A program made the position numbers and the translations under genes. This document shows, piece by piece, positions 46,755 through 55,049 of a stretch of DNA of 64,000 nt. Under the pieces are notes generated by a model, which did no database searches, was not told the origin of the DNA, and saw only the letters and a list, made by a program, of their open reading frames with translations. The stretch covers positions 124,001-188,000 of the forward strand of contig NZ_PPPU01000012.1 of NCBI RefSeq assembly GCF_006483455.1, read 5' to 3'. Positions within the stretch are counted from its first letter, which is position 1; each line of letters starts with the position of its first letter. The DNA comes from Methylomonas koyamae (GTDB lineage: Bacteria > Pseudomonadota > Gammaproteobacteria > Methylococcales > Methylomonadaceae).

Positions 46755-47768
46755 ATGACTAAATCCATCGTTCTTACCGGCATCACCACCACCGGCACGC
46801 CGCATTTGGGCAATTACGCCGGGGCCATCCGGCCGGCGATCAAGGCCAGCAAAGACGAACAGGTCCGGCCGTTTTATTTCCTGGCCGATTACCATGCGCT
46901 GATCAAATGCAACGAGCCGGCCCGGGTCAAGCAATCGAGCCTGGAAATCGCCGCGACTTGGCTGGCGCTGGGGCTGGATACCTCGAACGCCGTGTTCTAC
47001 CGCCAGTCCGACGTGCCGGAGATTCTGGAGCTGACCTGGATGCTGACCTGCGTTACCGCCAAGGGCTTGATGAACCGGGCTCATGCGTACAAAGCCGCCG
47101 TGGCCGAGAACGAGGAAGCTGAAGGCGCCGATCCGGACAAGGGCATCACGATGGGCCTGTTCAGCTATCCGATTCTGATGGCCGCCGATATTTTGATGTT
47201 CAATGCCAACAAGGTGCCGGTCGGCAAGGACCAAATCCAGCATATCGAAATGGCCCGCGACATCGCCGCCCGCTTCAACCATATCTACGGCGAACATTTC
47301 GCGTTGCCGGAAGCGGTGCTGGAAGAAAACGCCGCGACCTTGCTGGGCCTGGACGGCCGCAAAATGAGCAAGAGCTACAACAATACGATTCCGTTGTTCG
47401 AGCCGGAAAAGAAACTGCGCAAATTGATCAACAAGATCAAAACCAACTCGCTGGAACCGGGCGAACCGAAAGATCCGGAAGGCTGCACGCTGTTCGGTAT
47501 TTACCAGGCCTTTGCCAACCACCACGAAGTCGACGCGATTCGTCAGCGCTATGCCGAAGGCATCGGCTGGGGCGAGATGAAGCAGGTGTTGTTCGAGAAA
47601 ATCAACGACGAAATCGCCCCGGCCCGCGAGCGTTACGAAGCCTTAATAGCGGCGCCGGAACATATCGAACAGCAATTGCAGGAAGGCGCCGAAAAAGCCC
47701 GCGCCATCAGCCGGCCGTTCATTCAGCAATTGCGGGCAGCGGTCGGCATTTCCGGCTTGGCCGGCTAG
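46755..47768 (+). CDS. trpS: Tryptophanyl-tRNA synthetase
   Basis: 337-aa class I synthetase charging tRNA-Trp. HIGH-type motif [10 protein letters not shown] (near 11) and KMSKS in [13 protein letters not shown] (near 205-217). The sequence [24 protein letters not shown] is the dimer and specificity region. Unrelated to the preceding nif genes; 105 bp separate them. Confidence 0.96.
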   Translation: MTKSIVLTGITTTGTPHLGNYAGAIRPAIKASKDEQVRPFYFLADYHALIKCNEPARVKQSSLEIAATWLALGLDTSNAVFYRQSDVPEILELTWMLTCVTAKGLMNRAHAYKAAVAENEEAEGADPDKGITMGLFSYPILMAADILMFNANKVPVGKDQIQHIEMARDIAARFNHIYGEHFALPEAVLEENAATLLGLDGRKMSKSYNNTIPLFEPEKKLRKLINKIKTNSLEPGEPKDPEGCTLFGIYQAFANHHEVDAIRQRYAEGIGWGEMKQVLFEKINDEIAPARERYEALIAAPEHIEQQLQEGAEKARAISRPFIQQLRAAVGISGLAG

Positions 47769-47831
47769 GCAGCTTTGCCCGGCGGTTTGCGGTTTAACCC
47801 GGCGCAACCGGCCTAGGCTAGGATAGCCGCC

Positions 47832-48581
47832 ATGCTGGTTTACGCGCTGCAGTCGCTGTTGTTGCCGCCGGTTTTACTGCTGGTTTTGGCGCTGGTCGGG
47901 GTCCTGGCCGGCAAACGCAAATGGGGGCGGAGCATGGCGCTGACGAGTTTGGTTTTGCTGTGGTTGCTGAGTCTGCCCATCGTCGTCAACCGCTTGGCGC
48001 AGTGGTGGGAGCGGGTGCCGCCGTTGCCGGCCGCAGCGGCCGCAACCTTCAAACCCGGCGCGCTGGTCGTTATCGGCGGCGGCCTGCAGTTCGACACGCC
48101 GGAATATCCCGGCCAAATCACCTTACATCCGCGCAATCTGCTGCGCCTGCGCTATGCCGCCAAATTGGCCTGGGAACTGGGCTTGCCGGTATTGGTCTCC
48201 GGCGGCGGCGCGCTGGCGGCGGACGATGTGGCCGAAGCCGACCTGATGGCGGCGATATTGGACCAGGAATTCAAAACCCCGGTGGCCTGGCAGGAGCGGG
48301 ACAGCCGCAACACCGCCGAAAACGCCCGCTTCAGCCGGGACTTGCTACGCCAATACGGCATAAACGACATCGTGCTGGTGACGCAGGCCTACCACATGCC
48401 GCGGGCGTTGATGGCGTTTCGCCAAGCCGGCTTTAACGTCTTGCCCGCGCCGACCGCCTTCATCGGCCGCAGCGGCGACCCGCGTTTCGCGGACTGGCTA
48501 CCGTCGCCGTCGGCCTGGGCCAACCTTTTCCTGCTGGCCCACGAGGCGGTCGGGATGGTTTGGTATCGGATTCGGTATTGA
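47832..48581 (+). CDS. YdcF/ElyC-family (DUF218) membrane protein
   Basis: 249 aa with two N-terminal membrane helices (about 1-25 and 35-55) and a periplasmic DUF218 domain (ALVVIGGGLQFDTPEYPG, PVLVSGGGAL, DSRNTAENARFSRDLL, VTQAYHMPRALMAFRQAGF). ElyC-type members affect peptidoglycan precursor or envelope metabolism. It starts 63 bp after trpS. Confidence 0.88.
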   Translation: MLVYALQSLLLPPVLLLVLALVGVLAGKRKWGRSMALTSLVLLWLLSLPIVVNRLAQWWERVPPLPAAAAATFKPGALVVIGGGLQFDTPEYPGQITLHPRNLLRLRYAAKLAWELGLPVLVSGGGALAADDVAEADLMAAILDQEFKTPVAWQERDSRNTAENARFSRDLLRQYGINDIVLVTQAYHMPRALMAFRQAGFNVLPAPTAFIGRSGDPRFADWLPSPSAWANLFLLAHEAVGMVWYRIRY

Positions 48582-48706
48582 TAGGGGGGCGCATAGCGTA
48601 CCGTAAGAACTGATCGCTAACGGTTGAAATAACCGGAGCTGCGTGGCTTTATCGCGCTGCGTCCGTCTTGATGGATGGGGTGGGCGTCATTTTTCTGTGG
48701 ACTTGG

Positions 48707-49630
48707 CTACTTGAATCCGTAGTACTTGAGTAACGCTTCTTTGATCACATCCGTGGCGACTGCAACTCCCATTTTCCAAGTGCCGGAGGCAGCCTTCTTG
48801 AGATTCTCAACGAGCCAGTTGCGCACTTGAGGACCCATGGGCTCTTCGTTGCTCTCAGGCTTTTCTGAAGCAGCGAGACGCGCTAGCTCTTGGGCGTCCT
48901 CTTCCACCATGCCAGAACCAGTCAAAAACTGCGTCAAGCTTTTTGCGTCATGCGGGGTCACTGCAACCTGAATCGTTGCCCGTTCGCCGGTGGCCGCGAT
49001 TGATGTGAAGTTGCCGTAGATTATTTGCTGGGCAATTTGCGTTGCTGCGGCCGCGCTAGGCGCAGATGGCAAAGCAGCAGGACCTATGGCTACAGCGGCC
49101 GCATCTGGCACAGACTTCTCTAGTTCAAGGGTAAGTTCGAGTACCCGGCTGCGCACTGCGTGCCGAATAGAGGCAAGCGATGAGCGCGGAATGCTTCCAG
49201 TGACCGAATTGCAAGCGTAGTCTGGATAGACCTTGCCTTGAAGCATAAGGATAAGGTCGGCGGCATTTATTCCTAAATGGCCGCCGTATTCGGCGTTGGT
49301 CAGCAAGTCGTCCACTGCTGCGATGCTCTCCCGCATTTCGTGGCGTACCCAATGCTCCCCTGCGAACTTCTTCACCAAGTACGGTGAAATAGGCGCGTTC
49401 TTGATGCCGTACCCAAACGGGCCGGAAAAGTTGGCTGTGTAGCTGACGGGAATAAATCGATAGTCTGGGAGTTCCGCGTCGCGCGGGTACCCTTCCGATT
49501 CGTGACGCACCCACTCTGCAAGGGGCTGACTTCCGATCCGAGCTGCCAGGAGCCGAAGTCTGAGAAGTATTGGCCCAAGGTCAGCCCCCTCTTGGAGTAC
49601 GGCAGCTTGGATTTCATGAAGAAGGCTCAT
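48707..49630 (-). CDS. AbiTii-domain protein, putative phage-defence cassette gene
   Basis: 307 aa. The N-terminal 165 residues match the AbiTii domain (LLHEIQAAVLQEGADLGPIL, LAEWVRHESEGYP, LPDYRFIPVSY, NFSGPFGYGIKNAPISP), named after abortive-infection systems but without a proven mechanism. An Ala-rich linker (175-205) leads to a second helical part and a hydrophobic C-terminus. Codon use is less GC-biased than in neighbouring genes. It begins 21 bp after an attC-like site, so I interpret it as an integron cassette. The 125-bp gap after its stop shows a GGTTATTTCAACC hairpin but no clear attC. Confidence 0.85.
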   Translation of the reverse strand: MSLLHEIQAAVLQEGADLGPILLRLRLLAARIGSQPLAEWVRHESEGYPRDAELPDYRFIPVSYTANFSGPFGYGIKNAPISPYLVKKFAGEHWVRHEMRESIAAVDDLLTNAEYGGHLGINAADLILMLQGKVYPDYACNSVTGSIPRSSLASIRHAVRSRVLELTLELEKSVPDAAAVAIGPAALPSAPSAAAATQIAQQIIYGNFTSIAATGERATIQVAVTPHDAKSLTQFLTGSGMVEEDAQELARLAASEKPESNEEPMGPQVRNWLVENLKKAASGTWKMGVAVATDVIKEALLKYYGFK

Positions 49631-49650
49631 ACTCGATCCTTAATATGATG

Positions 49651-49717
49651 ATCAACGCCCAGCTCACAGACTGAAACCGCATAGCTTTTTTTTGGTCGGG
49701 AGAGCGACGTGTTATGT
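49651..49717 (-). repeat. attC-like site 2, between the cassette genes
   Basis: On the minus strand the outer arms are ATAAC and GTTGAT; next come 5-base spacers (ACGTC and TGGGC) and then inner arms GCTC and GAGC. This R-spacer-L...L-spacer-R plan is that of integron attC sites, and TAACACGTCGCTC...GAGCTGGGCGTTG resembles attC families I recall from proteobacterial integrons. Total about 67 bases; the interior pairs only weakly. Confidence 0.55.
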
Positions 49718-49799
49718 GTGATCATGCTTTCTCCGGTGTGTTATAGACCAAGATGGCATCACCTATTTCAAGTGCGGACAAATAGCAGGAACGTTCAGG

Positions 49800-50024
49800 C
49801 TATTCCTTCCGCTCCGCTGTATAAGAGGGCAAAGTTCCCGCTTTTAATATTTCAAATTGCGACCACCCGCAATTTATCGCTACGTGTTGCGCCGTCTCCC
49901 AGTCGTGAGCCGAGCCAAGCGACTGCCGCAGGTAGATATGCATTGCGTGACGCTGGCCGGTGGGAAAGCCTTCTACATCTGACGCAGTGGCTTTCGCCAA
50001 AAAAATATGGACTTCATGTGTCAT
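49800..50024 (-). CDS. 74-aa cassette-encoded protein, unknown
   Basis: MTHEVHIFLAKATASDVEGFP start, then a likely helix and SAHDWETAQHVAINCGWSQFEI. The ATG comes 6 bases after the R-box of attC-like site 1, a typical cassette arrangement without a separate ribosome site. The opposite-strand frame over the same bases is Arg/Ser-rich and unstructured, hence less credible. No family recognised. Confidence 0.6.
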   Translation of the reverse strand: MTHEVHIFLAKATASDVEGFPTGQRHAMHIYLRQSLGSAHDWETAQHVAINCGWSQFEILKAGTLPSYTAERKE

Positions 50025-50029
50025 GGCAA

Positions 50030-50137
50030 GTAACGATCTAGTTTAACCTGCGCCGGAGCGCGGAGGGTACCGACATAGGCCATGAGAATGCCGCAGACAT
50101 GGCCTGTGTTGCGTCCGCGTTGAACGACCAGTTAGCC
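50030..50137 (-). repeat. attC-like site 1, between the cassette genes
   Basis: On the minus strand: GCTAAC, 5-base spacer TGGTC, GTTCAAC ... GTTAAAC, 6-base spacer TAGATC, GTTA. The outer arms (TAAC/GTTA) and inner arms (GTTCAAC/GTTAAAC, one mismatch) pair, with the 5/6 spacer asymmetry of true attC sites. The central variable part contains the hairpin AGGCCATG / CATGGCCT. It starts right after the stop of the 228-aa gene and ends 6 bases before the next ATG. Confidence 0.65.
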
Positions 50138-50138
50138 A

Positions 50139-50825
50139 TCACTTTTTAGCCTCAGCGACTTTTCTTTTCCAGAGTTGAACCAGTTCGGTGATGTTTGACT
50201 CGGCTTTGAGTGCTGAGATATCGACTGGCTGCGTAGATTCATCCATTTTTGATCGAGTATCCCAGAGCTTTGCCCCAACATCTTCGGCCAAGTGAGTCTC
50301 ATTGCCCCCAGAGACGAGTACGTAATACATATTTTCCTGCTTTAGAGCGTCGATGTAGCTCATGCGTAAGAGCGTGACGGGCTCAAGAATCTCAACGTCG
50401 CCTCCAAGTGCTGGTTTGGCCCAGTGCAGGAATTGAAAAAACTCTTCGTTGTTGCGATACCCTTTCAGCGTTGTTAGTGCCCCCTTTGTATGGCCAGTGG
50501 GGTACTCGGAAAAGTAGTAGCCAGTGAATGGTTGATGGTAGGCAATAGAATCCCTAACCCTGAACTCAATCCAGCTAAGACGAGATAGCTTGAAGTTGTA
50601 TATGGGGCCACCGTCGGATGTAATTTCAATATGCCTGTCGGTGTATTTGTCGCTATCAACTTTTTCAAGCAATGCCCTCACCTCAATTTGCGGCATCAGC
50701 GCTACGACAGCCGCCTTCGCCTGCAAATCTGCGGCTCGATACTGAGCGACGCTGGCGATGACACTAGCCGCAGTCAGTATGACGCCAAGGACCGATATGA
50801 AAGTGGCTGAACTCTCGGGTTTCAT
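50139..50825 (-). CDS. Membrane-anchored protein of unknown function, cassette gene
   Basis: 228 aa with one N-terminal membrane helix (about 8-27, FISVLGVILTAASVIASVA) and a soluble domain (GYYFSEYPTGH, HWAKPALGGDVEILEP, MYYVLVSGGNETHLAEDVG). No known domain. Two 60-base lines I counted by hand are 52% and 45% G+C against 57% for one line of the nif region, suggesting foreign origin. Its stop TGA abuts attC-like site 1, and GTTAGCC, a possible recombination core, lies 6 bases before its ATG. Confidence 0.7.
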   Translation of the reverse strand: MKPESSATFISVLGVILTAASVIASVAQYRAADLQAKAAVVALMPQIEVRALLEKVDSDKYTDRHIEITSDGGPIYNFKLSRLSWIEFRVRDSIAYHQPFTGYYFSEYPTGHTKGALTTLKGYRNNEEFFQFLHWAKPALGGDVEILEPVTLLRMSYIDALKQENMYYVLVSGGNETHLAEDVGAKLWDTRSKMDESTQPVDISALKAESNITELVQLWKRKVAEAKK

Positions 50826-51081
50826 TGTGATGGCTAACTAGTAATTAATTGGTTTCCGTATATCACCAAGCTGACGTTCATTCGCACGATAACGGGTCGG
50901 TTAACATTGGAGTTTCCTATCTGGATATCGTCGTCGATTAGAAACGATGTTCGGTAATAGCTATGTCGGCGCCATTCAACCACTTCGCAGGATTGACCGC
51001 AACGGGGCTTGCCGGCAAGCAAAATAGTTAACCCAATAGCCCGATTAATCCCGCCGCGTTGCAACCCGCTAGCGCACGGCG
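50826..51081. other. Gene-free stretch upstream of the cassette genes
   Basis: 256 bases between the cassette array and the DUF2799 gene. On the minus strand GTTAGCC (near 50832-50838) could be the boundary core of an attC or attI. A partner TAAC near 50900 exists but the inner arms do not pair. A minus-strand frame ending at 50834 crosses the area without a start of its own and is probably spurious. No integrase gene is found on either side within the window. Confidence 0.4.
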
Positions 51082-51681
51082 TCAACGATAGCCGGAAAGC
51101 TCCCGGCGCATGTCGTCGAGTTGCCGTTCGTGGAAGTAAAGGTCTTGGCGGTGGTGATCGTAGTGGCGGTCCAGGTCCCGCAGTTCGCTGCGCAGTCGGT
51201 CGCGCTCTTTGTCGGTCAATTTGCTGTCGCGCAAACGGCTTTCCTTGTCGGACAAGTCGCTTTGCAGCTGGTCCAGTTCGTTGCGGTCTTCGTAAACGGC
51301 ATAGGCCGCGGCGTTGTAACGGGCAAATTGGCTGTCGATGGCCGGTGGACAGACGTGTTGGTAGCCGCGGCCGTTGAGGCCTTCGGTGAACGCGTTGTCC
51401 AGCCGGCAATAATCGCGCAGGCCTTGGTCGCGGCCGGCGAAATAAGCTGCCTGGTCGACGACGATGCCGTGTTCGCGGCAGGCGTCGGCGTGGTCGGCCA
51501 GCCGAGCGCCGGGCTCGCCGCCGAGACCGTCGCGTATGCCGACGCCGAACCAGTCGCCGCGCAGGCAGTCTTCCCGGCTCAGGCTGGCGCAACCGGAATC
51601 AAACAATAAACCAAGTAAAGCCGCCGCCAGGTAAACGCTGCGGCGGAATCGGCGGCGGATACATTTAAGCGGCAGGTTCAT
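51082..51681 (-). CDS. DUF2799 lipoprotein
   Basis: 199 aa. Export signal with a hydrophobic stretch (16-28) and a lipobox-like DSGC; then the DUF2799 region CLRGDWFGVGIRDGLGGEPGARLADHADACREHGI and GLRDYCR. The C-terminal 80 residues form a charged coiled coil (LDQLQSDLSDKESRLRDSKL...). Function unknown. Its first 17 bases overlap the end of the transporter gene, so they are likely cotranscribed. Confidence 0.82.
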   Translation of the reverse strand: MNLPLKCIRRRFRRSVYLAAALLGLLFDSGCASLSREDCLRGDWFGVGIRDGLGGEPGARLADHADACREHGIVVDQAAYFAGRDQGLRDYCRLDNAFTEGLNGRGYQHVCPPAIDSQFARYNAAAYAVYEDRNELDQLQSDLSDKESRLRDSKLTDKERDRLRSELRDLDRHYDHHRQDLYFHERQLDDMRRELSGYR

Positions 51682-52990
51682 CGCGGTCCAGTGCCGAGTC
51701 GCGCAGCGGCTCTTTCATGGTTACGGCAACGCACAATGCCAGTGCGGCGCAGCCGCTGACGTAATAACCGAACCAATCCGGGTGGCCCTGGCTTTTCAGC
51801 CATAAGGCCAGATATTCGGTGCTGCCGCCGAACAGGGCTACGGTCAGCGCGTACGGAAAACCGACGCCGAGGGCGCGAATGTGGACCGGAAACAATTCGG
51901 CTTTGACGATGGCGTTGACCGACGAGTAGCCGGAGGTAATCAGTAACGCGCACAGGTACCAGGCCAATGCGGTTTCGACGCTGCGCGCCTGCGCCAGCAA
52001 CGACAGTAGCGGTGCGGTGCATACCGTGGCGCCGATGCCGAAACCGATCAGCAGCGTGCGGCGGCCCACGTAATCGGAAATCAGGCCGAAGATCGGTTGG
52101 AGCGCCATGAATCCCAACAGGCCCAGGCTGCAGATCAACGTGGCGTCGTCTTTGCTGAAGCCGCTGGTGTTGACCAGGAATTTTTGCATGTAGACGGTAA
52201 AGGTGTAGTAGGACACGGTGCCGCCGGCCGTCAGGGTGACGACGGTGAAGACCGCGCGCGGGTGGCGCGCCAGTTCCCGTAATGCGGCCCGGCGGCCGGG
52301 ATGCTGGCGGGAATTGGCAAAGGCGCTAGTTTCGGCCATGTTGCCGCGCAGCCAGAGTGCGAGCACGGCCAGGGTGCCGCCGACGACGAACGGAATCCGC
52401 CAGCCCCAGGCGTGCAGTTGTTCGCTGCTTAACAGGTAGCGTTGCAGCAGCATCAACAATCCCAGGGCCAACAATTGGCCGAGCACGATCGTCACGTATT
52501 GAAAGCTGGAATAGTAACCGCGGTGCTTGGCGCCGGCCATTTCGCTGAGGTAGGTGGCCGAGCTGCCGTATTCGCCGCCGATACTGAAGCCTTGCAGCAT
52601 GCGGGCAAACAGCAGCAGAGCCGGCGCCCAGTTGCCGATTTCGGCGTAAGCCGGCGCGCAGGCGATGATCAACGAGCCCAGGCACATCAGACTCACGGAT
52701 AACAGCAGTGCGCTCTTGCGACCTTTGCGGTCGGCCAGACTGCCGAGCAGCCAGCCGCCCAGCGGGCGGAACACGAAACCGACGGCGAATACTGCCGCGT
52801 TATTCAGCAATTGCGCAGTCTGATCGCCTTCCGGAAAGAACAGCGGGGCAAAGTACAGGGCGAAGGCGGCGTAGATGGCCCAGTCGAAATATTCGACCAG
52901 ATTGCCGGCGGAGCCGCTCAAAATGTAACGCAGGCGCTGCCGGTGCGACAGCGTCGGGTTGGCGGGCGGAAGTGCGGCGAAAGATTCCAT
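51665..52990 (-). CDS. MFS transporter of the metabolite:H+ symporter (KgtP/ProP-like) family
   Basis: 441 aa, 12 membrane helices. The MHS signature AGNLVEYFDWAIYAAFALYF, the loop GSLADRKGRKSALLLSV, QGFSIGGEYGSSATYLSEMA and the RG-YYSSFQ segment are conserved. Members carry dicarboxylates, osmolytes or aromatic acids by proton symport; the substrate cannot be told. Start at ATG 52990. Confidence 0.88.
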   Translation of the reverse strand: MESFAALPPANPTLSHRQRLRYILSGSAGNLVEYFDWAIYAAFALYFAPLFFPEGDQTAQLLNNAAVFAVGFVFRPLGGWLLGSLADRKGRKSALLLSVSLMCLGSLIIACAPAYAEIGNWAPALLLFARMLQGFSIGGEYGSSATYLSEMAGAKHRGYYSSFQYVTIVLGQLLALGLLMLLQRYLLSSEQLHAWGWRIPFVVGGTLAVLALWLRGNMAETSAFANSRQHPGRRAALRELARHPRAVFTVVTLTAGGTVSYYTFTVYMQKFLVNTSGFSKDDATLICSLGLLGFMALQPIFGLISDYVGRRTLLIGFGIGATVCTAPLLSLLAQARSVETALAWYLCALLITSGYSSVNAIVKAELFPVHIRALGVGFPYALTVALFGGSTEYLALWLKSQGHPDWFGYYVSGCAALALCVAVTMKEPLRDSALDRDEPAA

Positions 52991-53008
52991 CCCTGCGCCT
53001 CGTCGGCC

Positions 53009-53482
53009 TTATTCTGCGGCGGGAGCTGGCTGAGCGGGTTTGGCTGCGGCTTTTTTCGGCTTTCTTTTCTGCGACCGGTACTTCAGCCGTTGCGCCTGGG
53101 TGGCGTTGTCTTTGGTGACGCGGCCGGCTTCGTTACCGTTCAAATCTACCCGAATCGCGCCTTCGACCATGCAGGCCCAATAGCGGTTGCCGGTACACCA
53201 GGTTTTGATCGCTTCTAACAAGGCTTCCTTGGCGATGCCGAGTTGTTCGGACTGTTCGACCAAGTCGTTGTGGATGCCGATTTTGAGCGGGACTTTCGGA
53301 TTGGGGCTTTTCGGGAAGATGGCCGGAAAACGTTTCTGCAACTGGCCGATGGTTTGCACGACCGGGTCGACGTCCGCGCTCGGCGCTTGGTGTTGCTTTT
53401 TCTGCTCTTGCTTTTTCGCTTTTTCGGCGGCGGCCTGTTGCGCCAGTTGATCCCGCAGCGATGCTAATTGTTCGAAGCCCAT
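53009..53482 (-). CDS. proQ: ProQ/FinO-domain RNA chaperone
   Basis: 157 aa. A coiled Gln/Lys-rich N-terminus (5-37) is followed by the FinO/ProQ fold (40-115; TIGQLQKRFPAIFPKS, PLKIGIHNDLVEQSEQLGIAKEALLEAIKTWCTGNRYWACM, GAIRVDLNG) and a basic Lys/Ala/Pro tail. It binds structured 3' ends and sRNAs. ATG 53482 (MGFEQLASLRDQL) fits; the upstream extension to 53554 is unlike the family. Confidence 0.9.
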   Translation of the reverse strand: MGFEQLASLRDQLAQQAAAEKAKKQEQKKQHQAPSADVDPVVQTIGQLQKRFPAIFPKSPNPKVPLKIGIHNDLVEQSEQLGIAKEALLEAIKTWCTGNRYWACMVEGAIRVDLNGNEAGRVTKDNATQAQRLKYRSQKRKPKKAAAKPAQPAPAAE

Positions 53483-53711
53483 ACGCAAACCGATAATGTA
53501 CTGAAAAACGCGCATTGTACAACGATGCGGGCGGCGGTGAAATTTGCCGCGCATTTCATGCGGTTTATTTCGGCATTGATCCGGCTGAATGGCAGCGGTT
53601 TGCGGCTTAATTTATTTTTACATTCGGCAGACGGCGATTTACTTTATTTTGGGCATACTTGAGACTATGACTTGGATCTTTTTATGTTACCCGCGCCGGA
53701 GTTTCACACCG

Positions 53712-55031
53712 ATGTCCGTTTTTTCGAAGTTTTCTCCAGAATTTCGCCTGGTTTTGGCAACTGCACTCCTGACCATGCTCGGTGCCTGTTCGTCCCGCCC
53801 GTCGCTGCCGGATATGGAAGACCAAACGGCAAAACTGGACCAAATGCTTCGCTCCGGTGCCTACCAACCGGCTGGCAGTTTCGAGCTGGATTCGGCGCAC
53901 GATCTGTGGGTGCACGACGGCGTCGAGCTGGATGTGGAAATGCTTGCGCCGAAAATGCCGGGCCGTTATCCGCTGGTGATTTATCTGCCCAGTATCGGCG
54001 AAGACGCAAGGGCCGGTAAGTTGTGGCGGGAAAATTGGGTCAAGGCCGGTTATGCGGTATTCAGCTTACAGCCGGTGGAAATCGCCCAGGCGTTGAAACA
54101 ATTGGAAGCCGAGCGTAAGTTCGACCTGCCGGACGAAGATGCCTTCGGCCCGGTCGAGGAACTGGACGCAGAAAGCCCGCCGGCGCGGGAACCCGGCGGC
54201 GACTCCTGGTTCGGCGAAAAACGGCCGCGGCAATCGCGTTCCGCGCGCAGCAGCGAATTGCATTACGTCGGCCATCAATATTTTGCGCCGGAGCGTTTAA
54301 AGAGCCGGCTCGGGCATTTGTATTGGGCTTATCGGCAACTGAAACTCCGGGCCGAGATGCACGTGCCGGTATTTGCCGCGGCGGATTTTTCCAAAGTGGT
54401 TTTGGCCGGTTACGATTTGGGCGGGCAAACCGTTTCCGCTGCCGCCGGAGAAGCGTTCGCAGCCGATATGCCTGACCGCGGCGATTTGCAGCCGCTTGCG
54501 GCCATCGTGTTGAGTCCGTCGGTGGATTTGGCCGAAGGCCAAGTGCGCGGCCGGTTTCAAAAGTTATCCTTGCCGATGTTGAGCGTTACCGGTAGCGAAG
54601 ACAACGATCCGTATGCGATCAGCTCGGCGCCGGTCAGAACCGCTCTGTGGGAATACGCGCCGGCCGGCGGCAAATACTTATTACTGTTGCAGGATGGTGG
54701 GCATAAGCTACTGGCGGGGTCGGAACCGGGCGGCCGTTTCGCAGCGGCGGACCGGCGCAGTGACGCGGCGATGGCTGGCGAGCCTCCGATTGGAGGCGGT
54801 CGCCGTCGCGGTGGCGCGGGCGGACTGCCGGGCGGCAGCAGTTCCTGGTTCGGCAGTTCCCGCAGTGAAGAAGTCCGGCGGGAGCAGGGCTATAAACACG
54901 TTGCCGCCGTCATCGGCACCACAACCGCGTTTTTGGACATGATCGTTAAACACGATGCGTTCGCCCAGGCGTGGTTGCAGGAAAAAGCCAATCCCTGGTT
55001 AGGCCGCAGCGGCTCGTTAAAGACGCGTTAA
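53712..55031 (+). CDS. Lipoprotein of alpha/beta-hydrolase type with an Asp in the nucleophile elbow
   Basis: 439 aa. Lipobox LLTMLGAC (Cys near 23), then a hydrolase-like fold: YPLVIYLPSIGEDARAGKLWRENWVKAGYAVF is the strand and oxyanion region. The elbow reads LAGYDLGGQ, with Asp where GxSxG would hold Ser. Candidate acid and base are in VTGSEDNDPY and LQDGGHKLLAG. There is a Gly/Arg/Ser low-complexity insert near 365-395 and an acidic insert near 150-175. Homology is to dienelactone-hydrolase/PAF-acetylhydrolase-like lipoproteins; substrate unknown. ATG 53712 gives the lipoprotein signal. Confidence 0.75.
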   Translation: MSVFSKFSPEFRLVLATALLTMLGACSSRPSLPDMEDQTAKLDQMLRSGAYQPAGSFELDSAHDLWVHDGVELDVEMLAPKMPGRYPLVIYLPSIGEDARAGKLWRENWVKAGYAVFSLQPVEIAQALKQLEAERKFDLPDEDAFGPVEELDAESPPAREPGGDSWFGEKRPRQSRSARSSELHYVGHQYFAPERLKSRLGHLYWAYRQLKLRAEMHVPVFAAADFSKVVLAGYDLGGQTVSAAAGEAFAADMPDRGDLQPLAAIVLSPSVDLAEGQVRGRFQKLSLPMLSVTGSEDNDPYAISSAPVRTALWEYAPAGGKYLLLLQDGGHKLLAGSEPGGRFAAADRRSDAAMAGEPPIGGGRRRGGAGGLPGGSSSWFGSSRSEEVRREQGYKHVAAVIGTTTAFLDMIVKHDAFAQAWLQEKANPWLGRSGSLKTR

Positions 55032-55049
55032 CCGGCCACGGCCGGCAAA

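Noticed and set aside
48582-48706. Possible attC after the AbiTii gene
   Set aside because: TGACGCCCA and CCGTTAG are reminiscent of attC cores, but arms do not pair in the right order; a short GGTT/AACC hairpin explains the repeat.
49709-50041. 110-codon plus-strand frame over the 74-aa cassette gene and attC-like site
   Set aside because: No ribosome site, runs through both attC-like sequences, and opposes the orientation of the other cassettes.
50835-50910. Possible third attC or attI before the 228-aa gene
   Set aside because: GTTAGCC and a TAAC partner exist, but inner arms do not pair; evidence too thin to annotate as a site.
50834-51592. 252-codon minus-strand frame ending at the cassette boundary
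   Set aside because: Most of it is an out-of-frame reading of the DUF2799 gene, Arg/Pro-rich; the last 60 codons look more protein-like but have no start with a ribosome site.
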